Shown: positions 8,490 through 15,791 of the stretch, one piece after another
Numbering within the stretch: the first letter of the stretch is position 1
How the letters are laid out: each line of letters opens with the position of its first letter
Source: Patescibacteria group bacterium
Lineage (GTDB): Bacteria; Patescibacteriota; Gracilibacteria; Peribacterales; Peribacteraceae
Reading direction: 5' to 3'
Length of the DNA stretch: 64,000 nt
Assembly: GCA_018814875.1 (NCBI GenBank)
Contig: JAHIYH010000036.1
Location: 1-64,000, forward strand
Translations under genes and position numbers: made by a program
The notes under the pieces: generated by a model
What the model was told of the DNA's origin: nothing
The model's input: the letters and a program-made list of their open reading frames with translations, nothing else
Database searches by the model: none

Positions 8490-8872
8490 TCCTTATCGTC
8501 TTTTTTGCATGCTTGAGCAATCTCATGACTAACTTTTCTGACTTTTATGGTTTTATCTCCAAGGCGAACAGCTTTTGTAAACCTATGAACACCATCAAGA
8601 ATAATCCATTTATCTTGGTGAAAATAAAGTTCAATCGGGTATTTCAAATCTACTTTCTCTGTTTGTTCAGCATGACGCTTTTCTTTATCGAAATTCTTGA
8701 TAAGCATTCTTGGAGATAAATTCCAATCGTCAGTTCCCATCTGTTCAAGATAAGGAATATCTAAATTATAATCAATTTCAGAAATATTGATTTCCTCGGC
8801 AGGAATATCTACAGCCCAAAGCTTCGGCTCGTCTATTCTGAATCCAATGTTTAAGATTTCTGGTAATGCCAT
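8483..8872 (-). CDS. ParB/sulfiredoxin-fold-like small protein
   Basis: 129 residues. The segment YPIELYFHQDKWIILDGVHR (about residues 78-97) resembles the ParB N-terminal domain motif that places a D-G-x-H-R loop after a beta strand, and KTIKVRKVS follows as in that fold. Such small proteins occur as partition, nuclease-like or toxin-antitoxin accessory proteins; no specific function can be assigned. It is convergent with the recombinase and lies between two copies of a neighbouring gene's 3' end, which suggests insertion. Confidence 0.5.
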   Translation of the reverse strand: MALPEILNIGFRIDEPKLWAVDIPAEEINISEIDYNLDIPYLEQMGTDDWNLSPRMLIKNFDKEKRHAEQTEKVDLKYPIELYFHQDKWIILDGVHRFTKAVRLGDKTIKVRKVSHEIAQACKKDDKEW

Positions 8873-8917
8873 ATTTTATAATTTGAATTGTTTCATATAA
8901 CTCCCTCTCATGCCTAA

Positions 8918-8952
8918 TATTAGGCAAATAATAACCAAATTCAGAATCTTTA
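8918..8952 (+). repeat. direct repeat, right copy (recombinase unit)
   Basis: TATTAGGCAAATAATAACC followed by AAATTCAGAATCTTTA, the partner of 7459-7492. It lies in the upstream region of the ParB-like gene. Confidence 0.55.
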
Positions 8953-8987
8953 TAACAGAGAAAGTATGTGGATAGTCCACATAGATC

Positions 8988-10412
8988 TTATTGGAATATG
9001 ATTTTCCTTCGCATCCTTCTCCACCCCATCACAGATCCTACGATGATCATGGAGGCTGCTACAGTTATTGGGCCAGAGTCACTCAAGTCGTCTGCATGAG
9101 GGGGGCTGGTTACTTGAGATGAAGGTGTGTAAGTCGGTGTGGGCTGCATAGTTGATGGAGCAACAACTTGCTGAGTTGCTTCGGGTGGAGGCGGAACTCC
9201 GGGGCCGAGATTTATATTTTCGAATACAACAGGTGAGAATGTTCCATTGATGTGCGCAAAAGAGAGCGCGATTCCAAACGGTCCGGGTGTTACATTAGTA
9301 AGCTCAACACCACCAATATCAGATGTGATAGTTTGTGGATCTCCAAAACTTTTTCCGCCATCACGTGTTTGATTAATGATGTAATAAGCGATCTCGTTAC
9401 GATTCCCCGCTATATCCCATCGGGCAGAAACATCAAAGTATCCATTCGCGAGAACAGTTGCTCCTATCCTAAAGTTCTGGATTCCTTGTAATGGTCCTGT
9501 GTTTTGTGTTGGTTGTGATTGAGAAGGCGAGGTCTTTGCATATGGACTGTTCACATGCGCAACAAAGAAAGCACTGCGATCCATTGGATCAAGCGGTAGA
9601 CCCTCGGGGCTGAATGCCGGCTCACTTATGCTAAATTTATAAATGCGTTCGCGAGTTTGTTCCACTGTTGTTACAACTGCATTATTGCCTTCTACGGCCA
9701 TGTAGGTAATTGCTAACGGATTACCGTTAGCATCAACTATCGAAAACGCTTTTGGTGCGAGGTCTGGCTCTACACTAATAGGTCCAGAGAGCTCTAGAAG
9801 CACTTCGGTTGGCGAGCTTGCAGTTGCCGAGAGAAGGCGAAGTGTTTCAGGTTCCTGAGTAGAGGGTTCTTCATTGGCAGGAATTTCTCGTGGAGGTTCT
9901 TGCCCAGGGATGAGGAGCTTCTCTTCTTTGATGCTCAATATCTCATCTTCTAGAGGCATTGTAGGAAGGGGCTCTCCAGTGATCTCATCTTCAAAAAAGT
10001 CCATGTTAAAATCTTCTTCACCCCAATCATTTTCCGGCAAGTTATCGCCATCAAGAATCACTGATACTTCTTCCACGAACATGTTGATGTCTTCCCCTTT
10101 CGAACTCACTCCAATAACGGCTATGTAGAGCTTTTCTACAGGAGGAGGATCCTTGATAACGTATGCATTGATAGGACCATCTGTTTCTTCGGAACCATCA
10201 AAGAGCCCTTCGTTTTCCAGAATTGATTCAAAGCTATAGAAAACACGGTAGTACGCAACATCGGCATCCGGCTGGCTTGTCCATCCTACGTGGATCTCAC
10301 CATTGATCTCTTCGGCAAGTAAACCAGTTACATAAGGAGGAGGTTCGGCAAGAACGGGGAATGCTGTGATTAGCATTGCAAGGACGGTGCTTATACCAAG
10401 TCTTAATCGCAT
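8988..10412 (-). CDS. secreted Fn3-like surface protein with C-terminal anchor
   Basis: 474 residues from the ATG at 10412, chosen because a signal peptide starts there (MRLRLGISTVLAMLITAFPV then LAEPPP). A fibronectin-III-like domain follows (INGEIHVGWTSQPDADVAYY), then an acidic Pro/Glu linker, a second beta domain (TASSPTEVLLELSGPISVEP) and a third Fn3-like region (GYFDVSARWDIAGNRNEIAY). The C-terminus is a Pro/Thr-rich stalk, DDLSDSGPITVAASMIIVG, a TM helix and RRMRRK: an LPxTG-like wall or membrane sorting signal with Ser for Leu/Pro. It faces outward, probably as an adhesin or sheath protein. Its last codons are duplicated at 8412-8489. The flippase lies directly upstream on the same strand. 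Confidence 0.7.
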   Translation of the reverse strand: MRLRLGISTVLAMLITAFPVLAEPPPYVTGLLAEEINGEIHVGWTSQPDADVAYYRVFYSFESILENEGLFDGSEETDGPINAYVIKDPPPVEKLYIAVIGVSSKGEDINMFVEEVSVILDGDNLPENDWGEEDFNMDFFEDEITGEPLPTMPLEDEILSIKEEKLLIPGQEPPREIPANEEPSTQEPETLRLLSATASSPTEVLLELSGPISVEPDLAPKAFSIVDANGNPLAITYMAVEGNNAVVTTVEQTRERIYKFSISEPAFSPEGLPLDPMDRSAFFVAHVNSPYAKTSPSQSQPTQNTGPLQGIQNFRIGATVLANGYFDVSARWDIAGNRNEIAYYIINQTRDGGKSFGDPQTITSDIGGVELTNVTPGPFGIALSFAHINGTFSPVVFENINLGPGVPPPPEATQQVVAPSTMQPTPTYTPSSQVTSPPHADDLSDSGPITVAASMIIVGSVMGWRRMRRKIIFQ

Positions 10413-10469
10413 ATGTATGTTTGTGTGAGAATTCCTCTCTATTGTACCAAAAAAGGCGGTTTTTATCAA

Positions 10470-11918
10470 CTATAACAAAGAGCGCTTTAACCCCGTAATC
10501 CACACCAAAATTCCCATAAACAAGATGCTGCAGACAAGTGCGATCACAGTAGCAAGCTCATTTGTGAGGAACGGAGTTACTATCCACAATCCTGCTGCCA
10601 AAAACAGAGAGAATGCTGCCCATTGTAGATAGTTCTTCATAGAGATTGTGAATGGCATTGTCCGTGCGCCTTCTATGAGGAGGGCAATCGCAAGTAATAC
10701 ATGAACCACAATTGATGTGGATGCTGCTCCAACAAAACCATATATTGGAATCAGCCATATGTTCATACTCAATGAGATCAAAACGCCAACAAGGAGAATG
10801 GCGACAAGTCGTTTCCATTTTAGCTTGGTGAGAAGCACATAGAATCCAAACATGACGATTCCATTTAAGAACATCGGGAGTCCAAGAAGTCTGAGTGCTG
10901 TATCCGAACCCGGTCGAGCTGCCGTGCTCAAGTATGAATCAGTTGTGAGGAGTTGAATAAGTGGACGTGACCAGAGAACAGAGAAGAGAAGTGAGATCGA
11001 TCCAAGAATTAAAATGATCAATAAGGTTTTTCCAAGTAGCGATCGTGTATCTTCTCCTTTTGCGTCGCGCTCACTAAGGATTGGGAGTGTCGAATTAAGC
11101 AAAAATGTTGGGATCAGAAATCCCATGTCTGCCATGCGGATTACAAAACCGTAATAAGCATTCTGCAGCTCAAAATCAGGACGAAGTAATGCAATCAGCG
11201 TCACATCAAATTGCCGGTAAAGCGCCATACAAAGGAAGGCAAAGCCAAACGGGGCTGCGGATTTCGCAAGTTGTTTTAAGAGGTCTGTATCCCAGTGTGG
11301 GCGAATCCTCATCAGACGATTTCCGTACGTTAGCGAAAGGAAGAAGAGCAAAAATGCACCAACACCACCAATAAAAAGAAGTAGATGCAGAATGTGCAGG
11401 TCATGGCTTCCGCGAACACCAAGTAGAATAAAAAGTCCTATAAAGATAACGGTAAAAATGCGCTGTGCGACTTCTGCAATAAATATGAAGTGCATTTTGT
11501 AATTAATTTGGAACACCGTTCGGATGATTCCTGCGAGTAAGGTGAAGAATGGAACAAGTGATGCGATTGTCACGCTCAATGGAAGTGGTGTCCCCTTCCA
11601 CATAGGCATGAACCATACAAAGAATAGAGCAACGCTCAAAGAAAGTACGAGCATCAAAGATCGCAATATAATAAGTGCTCCAAGAACTTCTTCTTTCCTG
11701 TCACTTCTACTCACTTCTCGTACTGCAACTGCATACAAACCAAAGTCCGCAAGAATTCCAAATAGTTGTAAGAAGCCGTACGCAGAGTTGTAGTTTCCGG
11801 CTAACTCTTTACTCAGTCCTACTGCTACAAATTTCACCGTGAGAATACTCAGTGCTGCCATAGTCACTTGGCTTCCTAGTTGCCAGAATGTTGAGGTAGC
11901 AATTTTGCGTGTAGACAT
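10470..11918 (-). CDS. polysaccharide flippase, Wzx/MATE-like (MOP superfamily)
   Basis: 482 residues from ATG 11918 (alternative 11927). Twelve to fourteen membrane helices span the length. The start KIATSTFWQLGSQVTMAALS and the motif GFLQLFGILADFGLYAVAVR are typical of O-antigen/teichoic acid Wzx exporters. It would flip lipid-linked glycans across the membrane for surface polymer assembly, in keeping with the polyprenyl sugar-phosphate transferase at 49.7 kb. It is probably co-transcribed with the surface-protein gene downstream (57 bp gap). Confidence 0.85.
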   Translation of the reverse strand: MSTRKIATSTFWQLGSQVTMAALSILTVKFVAVGLSKELAGNYNSAYGFLQLFGILADFGLYAVAVREVSRSDRKEEVLGALIILRSLMLVLSLSVALFFVWFMPMWKGTPLPLSVTIASLVPFFTLLAGIIRTVFQINYKMHFIFIAEVAQRIFTVIFIGLFILLGVRGSHDLHILHLLLFIGGVGAFLLFFLSLTYGNRLMRIRPHWDTDLLKQLAKSAAPFGFAFLCMALYRQFDVTLIALLRPDFELQNAYYGFVIRMADMGFLIPTFLLNSTLPILSERDAKGEDTRSLLGKTLLIILILGSISLLFSVLWSRPLIQLLTTDSYLSTAARPGSDTALRLLGLPMFLNGIVMFGFYVLLTKLKWKRLVAILLVGVLISLSMNIWLIPIYGFVGAASTSIVVHVLLAIALLIEGARTMPFTISMKNYLQWAAFSLFLAAGLWIVTPFLTNELATVIALVCSILFMGILVWITGLKRSLL

Positions 11919-11954
11919 TGGACGCATCTTACCGTTTGCATTCTGTCTGAACCA

Positions 11955-12016
11955 TGATTAAAAGGATTAAAGGATTAACATGATTAATCTTGTTAATACT
12001 TTTAATCATGTGAATC
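11955..12016. repeat. AT-rich repeat/palindrome array
   Basis: Short units GATTAAAAGGATTAAAGGAT run into CATGATTAATCTTG and then the near-complement TTAATACTTTTAATCATGTG. This is one of many degenerate inverted arrays in intergenic DNA here. It lies between the flippase start and the terminator at 12028. Confidence 0.5.
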
Positions 12017-12027
12017 CTAGTTCCAGA

Positions 12028-12059
12028 CAAAAAAAGTCCCCCCTGAGTCTAGGGGGGAC
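12028..12059 (-). terminator. Rho-independent terminator of a minus-strand RNA
   Basis: Read on the minus strand, GTCCCCCCTAGACTCAGGGG closes a perfect GC-rich stem (12036-12059) and is followed by TTTTTTTGT. It ends the candidate RNA of 12036-12217. Confidence 0.75.
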
Positions 12060-12217
12060 GCGCTCTCATGCGCATGTGGGACGATTAAGGGTAGGTTCGG
12101 GCATCAGCTCCTTCGGATTGCTCCGTGGTGTATCAGACACTCTCGCACTACTTCTTGAAAATTCGTCCCAAACTGGCTTGTTAGGGCGCGCCCATCTTAG
12201 AATGACTCAAGAGGGAC
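12036..12217 (-). ncRNA. candidate 182-nt structured small RNA (6S-like layout)
   Basis: A promoter places the start near 12217 and a strong terminator sits at 12036. The first 14 nt (12204-12217) can pair fully, with G-U, to the terminator's 3' arm (12036-12049), so the RNA ends can close on each other. Inside, GGGCGCGC can pair with GCGCG(T)CCC, and GGGACGA (near 12157) with TCGTCCC (near 12082), leaving large internal loops. Length and closed ends recall 6S RNA, but no 6S, SRP or riboswitch consensus is recognised. It could also be a regulated leader of the flippase gene. Confidence 0.45.
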
Positions 12218-12222
12218 TGGGG

Positions 12223-12251
12223 CATTAAACTCTAGAATTTTTAGATGTCAA
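12223..12251 (-). promoter_or_regulatory. sigma70-type promoter for the minus-strand RNA
   Basis: A perfect -35 TTGACA (12246-12251), a 17-nt spacer and a -10-like TTAATG (12223-12228). The predicted start is about 12217, which is exactly the first base of the 14-bp closing arm. Confidence 0.6.
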
Positions 12252-12274
12252 TTATTTTGAAACATAAAATCCCC

Positions 12275-12440
12275 CTCCAGCAGGGGAAACGGAGCAGTGT
12301 TGCCGCTAGGCACTGCTATTCCGAGTGGAGTGAAATACTCGGCAATCCACGTCTGCTGGAGAGGTGTCCTGACTAGAACAGGAGGAGTGATGGCAGTTAC
12401 TCCTGTTGCTTTGTCAGGAAAACGATCTAAAAAAAGATCG
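12275..12440 (+). ncRNA. structured RNA element upstream of pyrB
   Basis: At least five stems can be drawn. P1 is CTCCAGCAG/CTGCTGGAG (12275-12283 with 12353-12361). P2 is AGCAGTG/CACTGCT (12293-12317). P3 is CCGAGT/ACTCGG (12321-12342). P4 is TCCTGAC/GTCAGGA (12367-12419) and encloses P5, AACAGGAG/CTCCTGTT (12377-12407). A last hairpin CGATC/GATCG (12423-12440) follows. The P2 loop TTGCC can also pair with GGCAA (12341-12345), a possible pseudoknot. It could be a riboswitch-like leader of pyrBC or an independent RNA; I recognise no known class. Confidence 0.5.
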
Positions 12441-12534
12441 ATAAAATCACCATAGTTGAAGAATATTGAGCGTCAACAAAACCAAAGGGATTATTGGACA
12501 AATGGCTCATATTTCAATAATCTTCCTCCATAGA

Positions 12535-13452
12535 ATGTCGCTTTCGTTCCAACATCTGACATCAACCAAACAACTCTCACGAGAAGATACGGACGCGATT
12601 TTGAAAATATCAGGAGAAATGGAGGATGTACTCGAAAAAGGAGGGAGTGATCTTTTGGCAGACAAAGTTCTGGCAGCGCTTTTTTACGAGCCAAGTACTC
12701 GTACAAGATTAAGTTTCGAAACTGCGATGCACAGGCTTGGTGGAAAAGTGGTTACGGCAGTCGGAATGCAATTTAGCTCTTTATATAAAGGTGAGACGAT
12801 CGAAGACACAATGAATGTTGTTGGGCGATACGCAGATATCATTGTAATGAGGCACCCCGAACAAGGCAGTGCAGACACTGCAGCTTCTGTGAGTCCGGTT
12901 CCATTTATAAATGGAGGTGACGGTCCTGGGCAGCATCCCACGCAGGCACTTCTTGATTTGTATACAATTCAGAAGGAGCGAAAAAAGATTGATGATATTC
13001 ACATTACTATGGTTGGAGATTTAAAATTCGGACGCACTGTCCACTCGCTCAGTTTCCTACTTGGCTTATACAACAACCTAAGATTTACACTGGTTTCTCC
13101 AAAGGAACTTACAATGCCAGAGAAGGTTACAAGCTTCTTTAAAGAAAAAGGAATTGAATTCACAGAAACGCAGGACTTGGAACAAGGGCTTGATGCAGAT
13201 GTTATTTACATGACGCGTGTGCAGGAGGAGCGGTTTGAGGATAAGAGTGAATTTGAACGCCTAAAGCTAAAATATGTTCTAGAAGCCAAGCATGTGAAGG
13301 GTAAAGACATTACGGTGATGCATCCGCTTCCACGAATTGGTGAGATTTCTGAGGATGTAGACCCCCTTCCTAATGCTGCATACTTCCGCCAAGCGCGTAA
13401 TGGAGTTCCACTGCGTATGGCGCTTCTTGCGATGTTACTAGGTAAAGCATGA
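12535..13452 (+). CDS. pyrB: aspartate carbamoyltransferase catalytic subunit
   Basis: 305 residues from ATG 12535, where alignment in mind with E. coli PyrB starts (MSLSFQHLTSTKQLS); an in-frame upstream TTG at 12466 gives an unlikely extension. The carbamoyl-phosphate motif YEPSTRTRLSFETAMHRLGG is intact. Also present are the HPTQALLDLYTI motif, VGDLKFGRTVHSL and MHPLPRIGEI. It makes N-carbamoyl-aspartate in UMP synthesis. No pyrI regulatory subunit is nearby. pyrC follows 50 bp downstream in the same direction. The structured RNA at 12275-12440 lies in its leader and may regulate it. Confidence 0.95.
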   Translation: MSLSFQHLTSTKQLSREDTDAILKISGEMEDVLEKGGSDLLADKVLAALFYEPSTRTRLSFETAMHRLGGKVVTAVGMQFSSLYKGETIEDTMNVVGRYADIIVMRHPEQGSADTAASVSPVPFINGGDGPGQHPTQALLDLYTIQKERKKIDDIHITMVGDLKFGRTVHSLSFLLGLYNNLRFTLVSPKELTMPEKVTSFFKEKGIEFTETQDLEQGLDADVIYMTRVQEERFEDKSEFERLKLKYVLEAKHVKGKDITVMHPLPRIGEISEDVDPLPNAAYFRQARNGVPLRMALLAMLLGKA

Positions 13453-13505
13453 TTAGGGTTGGGGCTAGGACTAGGGCTAGGTCTAGGATCAGGTATCATT
13501 AGAAC

Positions 13506-14675
13506 ATGTCCAACAAGATTTCATTACCGGCATTAATAGATTGCCACGTGCATTTCCGCGAGCCAGGGCTTGAGTACAAAGGTGATATGCAATCAGAGTC
13601 TACCGCTGCAAATGCCGGCGGGGTCTTCACGGTGTGCGACATGCCCAATACAAATCCTCCAACTTCTTCAGTAGAAACTTTCAGAGATAAAGTTGCACGA
13701 GCGTCAAAAATTAAAAACTGCGACATTAGATTCTTCTTTGGGATTACGGAGAGTAGTCATTTAGAAGAACTAAAAAAACTTTGGGAAGATGAGGAGCTTA
13801 AGAAGAGATGCTGTGGAGTGAAGGTCTTTTTCGATCATTCAACAGGAGATCAAAAAGCTTCCAAAGATGTAATAGAAGAAGCGTTTAAAGTATGTGCTGA
13901 ACTTCGGATTCCAATTGTTGCGCATTGTGAGGATGCTCAGATTAACGAAGATGCACGCCACATGATTCTAGCAAAAGCAGGCGACAGTAATGCGCTTGAT
14001 GTTTCCTTCCATTCGCTCATGCGCCCATGCGCATCGGAAGCTAAAGCAATCGAAGACGCCATTAATTTGGCTACTAGATACTCTGCACAGCTACATATTG
14101 CACATCTTTCCACTGCCCTAGGAATCAATTTGGTTCGCGAAGCAAAAGAGAAAAATGTGAATGTGACATGCGAAGTTTCTACTCATCATTTGTTCCTAAC
14201 AACGGACGATTACAAAACACTTGGAACATTGGCAAAAATGAATCCCCCGCTCCGCACACCTTCGGAACAACAAGCACTTTGGGACGGTATTGCGGATGGT
14301 ACAGTCGATTGCATTGCTACTGATCATGCGCCGCACACTCTAGAAGAGAAGCAAGTTGATGATCAGCTAAGTGCGCCAAGTGGAGTTACGGGAGTGGAAA
14401 CTATGTTGCCACTTCTTCTGACTGTTGCGTCAGGGGGCTGGCCGCATCCAACATCTTCGCGCCCAAATATTCCAATATTCCAATATTCCAATATTCGAAA
14501 ACTTTGTTTCGAAAATCCAAACAAGATCTTCCAGCTCGGCAAGCCAGACGAGCCACGTATTACAATTGATCCGCAAAAAGAGTGGGTTATATCTGGAGAT
14601 AAGCTTCATTCAAAATGTGGATGGACTCCTTACGAGGGGTGGAAGGTGGTGGGAAAAATAGATGATGTTTTGTAG
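13506..14675 (+). CDS. pyrC: dihydroorotase
   Basis: 389 residues, class I amidohydrolase. The metal-binding motif DCHVHFREPG is near residue 13, the carboxylatable lysine is in GVKVFFDHSTG, later metal histidines are in VAHCEDAQ and IAHLST, and the catalytic Asp is in CIATDHAPHT. It closes the dihydroorotate ring after PyrB. A short tandem repeat (about four units of CCAATATT, 14466-14495) has been absorbed in frame and codes NIPIFQYSNI near residue 325, close to where the family carries a conserved loop. A CTAGG-rich array (13455-13495) separates it from pyrB. Confidence 0.93.
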   Translation: MSNKISLPALIDCHVHFREPGLEYKGDMQSESTAANAGGVFTVCDMPNTNPPTSSVETFRDKVARASKIKNCDIRFFFGITESSHLEELKKLWEDEELKKRCCGVKVFFDHSTGDQKASKDVIEEAFKVCAELRIPIVAHCEDAQINEDARHMILAKAGDSNALDVSFHSLMRPCASEAKAIEDAINLATRYSAQLHIAHLSTALGINLVREAKEKNVNVTCEVSTHHLFLTTDDYKTLGTLAKMNPPLRTPSEQQALWDGIADGTVDCIATDHAPHTLEEKQVDDQLSAPSGVTGVETMLPLLLTVASGGWPHPTSSRPNIPIFQYSNIRKLCFENPNKIFQLGKPDEPRITIDPQKEWVISGDKLHSKCGWTPYEGWKVVGKIDDVL

Positions 14676-14751
14676 TGATATGTAACGTTGCATATATGAA
14701 ATACAGAGCATCGCGTAAGCAATACTCTGTATATTCTCTGACGGCTGACGG

Positions 14752-15033
14752 CTACCGCAACCACATTAGTCGCTTAAATAAATGTGTGAATGTAACTACA
14801 AGCAGAAGAACGATCATCCCCATCAGCTCGTAAGGAACTGACGATTCGACGCTCTCTGCAAGAAAACGTGTGAATGCAATTGCGAATGCAGCCGTAATCG
14901 CACCACATATCGCGTAGTCGCCTGACGGGGAAGCACTCTTCGTACTATGAGTAAGGGCGAAGAGCACAAAAAGAACTAAACTACCAAGCCACAGTAGTGC
15001 TGTGACTACCCACAACAAGATGATGGTAAACAT
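14752..15033 (-). CDS. small integral membrane protein
   Basis: 93 residues from ATG 15033, chosen because an AGGAGAA Shine-Dalgarno lies seven bases upstream; the in-frame start at 15063 lacks one. Three hydrophobic segments are clear (FTIILLWVVTALLWLGSLVL; AICGAITAAFAIAFTRFLA; LMGMIVLLLVVTFTHLF). No family is recognised. A palindrome (ATACAGAG..CTCTGTAT, 14700-14733) lies past its stop and may end transcription. Confidence 0.5.
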   Translation of the reverse strand: MFTIILLWVVTALLWLGSLVLFVLFALTHSTKSASPSGDYAICGAITAAFAIAFTRFLAESVESSVPYELMGMIVLLLVVTFTHLFKRLMWLR

Positions 15034-15212
15034 GGTTCTTCTCCTAGTTTGAGTAGCTGCCACTAAATGTCAGAGATCGATGAGCGTTCTAAGAAACGTT
15101 CGTGATAAGTAGAGTTCAAAATCTGCTCTAAATCAATGAAAAACAGAGTCTTTTGGATAGAACAAGTAAGACGTTCTGTAGAGAGATAGAACGGTTTTTT
15201 TGGCTTATTAAA

Positions 15213-15257
15213 GGGCAATAGAAGCAATAGAGGAAATAAAAGAAATAGAAGATATTT
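15213..15257 (+). repeat. left arm of inverted repeat array around four-helix-bundle gene A
   Basis: Purine-rich units such as GCAATAGAGGAAATAAAAG and AAATAGAAGATATTT. The reverse complement of 15657-15700 matches about 27 of 30 bases. It ends about 30 bp before the gene. Confidence 0.65.
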
Positions 15258-15286
15258 CGTTTAATAATTTTCTCAGTTATTGTTGA

Positions 15287-15655
15287 ATGCTAATGAATCG
15301 CACTTATGAAAAATTAGTGGCATGGAAAGAGGCACATGATCTGTGTCTCTGGGTATATCGTGCCTCAAGAAAATTTCCTTCCGAAGAAAAGTATGGTTTG
15401 ACATCTCAGATGCGTCGTGCTGCCTATAGTGTTCCTATGAATATTGCTGAGGGCAATGCGCGCAGGTCTAGCAAGGAAAAAGCGCGTTTCTTCGAAATAT
15501 CACTGGCTTCGCTAGAGGAGTTGCATTATCAATGCAGACTTGCATGTGATCTTGATTATATTAATAAGGAACAATTCCAGAATGCTCACGATAGAATAAG
15601 CCGCACGAATTATCTAATAACAAAATTGCGCACGGTTTTTCTAAAACATTCATAA
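15287..15655 (+). CDS. four-helix-bundle protein A (23S rRNA IVP / Avd-like family)
   Basis: 122 residues, ATG 15287 or 15293. The family signature is clear: YEKLVAWKEAHDLCLWVYRA, then YGLTSQMRRAAYSVPMNIAEG and RFFEISLASLEELHYQCRLA. Relatives are encoded by intervening sequences in 23S rRNA genes of Leptospira and Coxiella, and Avd of diversity-generating retroelements is a structural relative. No rRNA or reverse transcriptase is in this window. The gene sits alone between inverted repeat arms, the architecture of an rRNA IVS but placed in an intergenic region. A second member lies at 41270. Confidence 0.88.
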   Translation: MLMNRTYEKLVAWKEAHDLCLWVYRASRKFPSEEKYGLTSQMRRAAYSVPMNIAEGNARRSSKEKARFFEISLASLEELHYQCRLACDLDYINKEQFQNAHDRISRTNYLITKLRTVFLKHS

Positions 15656-15656
15656 T

Positions 15657-15700
15657 CCTATATTTCCTCTATTTCTTTTATTCCCTCTATTTCCTTTTTC
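15657..15700 (-). repeat. right arm of inverted repeat array around four-helix-bundle gene A
   Basis: CCTATATTTCCTCTATTTC followed by TTTTATTCCCTCTATTTCC, the complement of the left arm at 15213-15257. It starts two bases after the gene's stop. A REP-like GC palindrome (CTTCGACTCGCCCTTCGGGG) follows at 15732-15767. Confidence 0.65.
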
Positions 15701-15791
15701 TAAACCTCCACAATAATCGGCACCACCATCCTTCGACTCGCCCTTCGGGGGTTCGCTCAGGACGAGAAGTGCAAGTTGTTCTTTAACCGAA

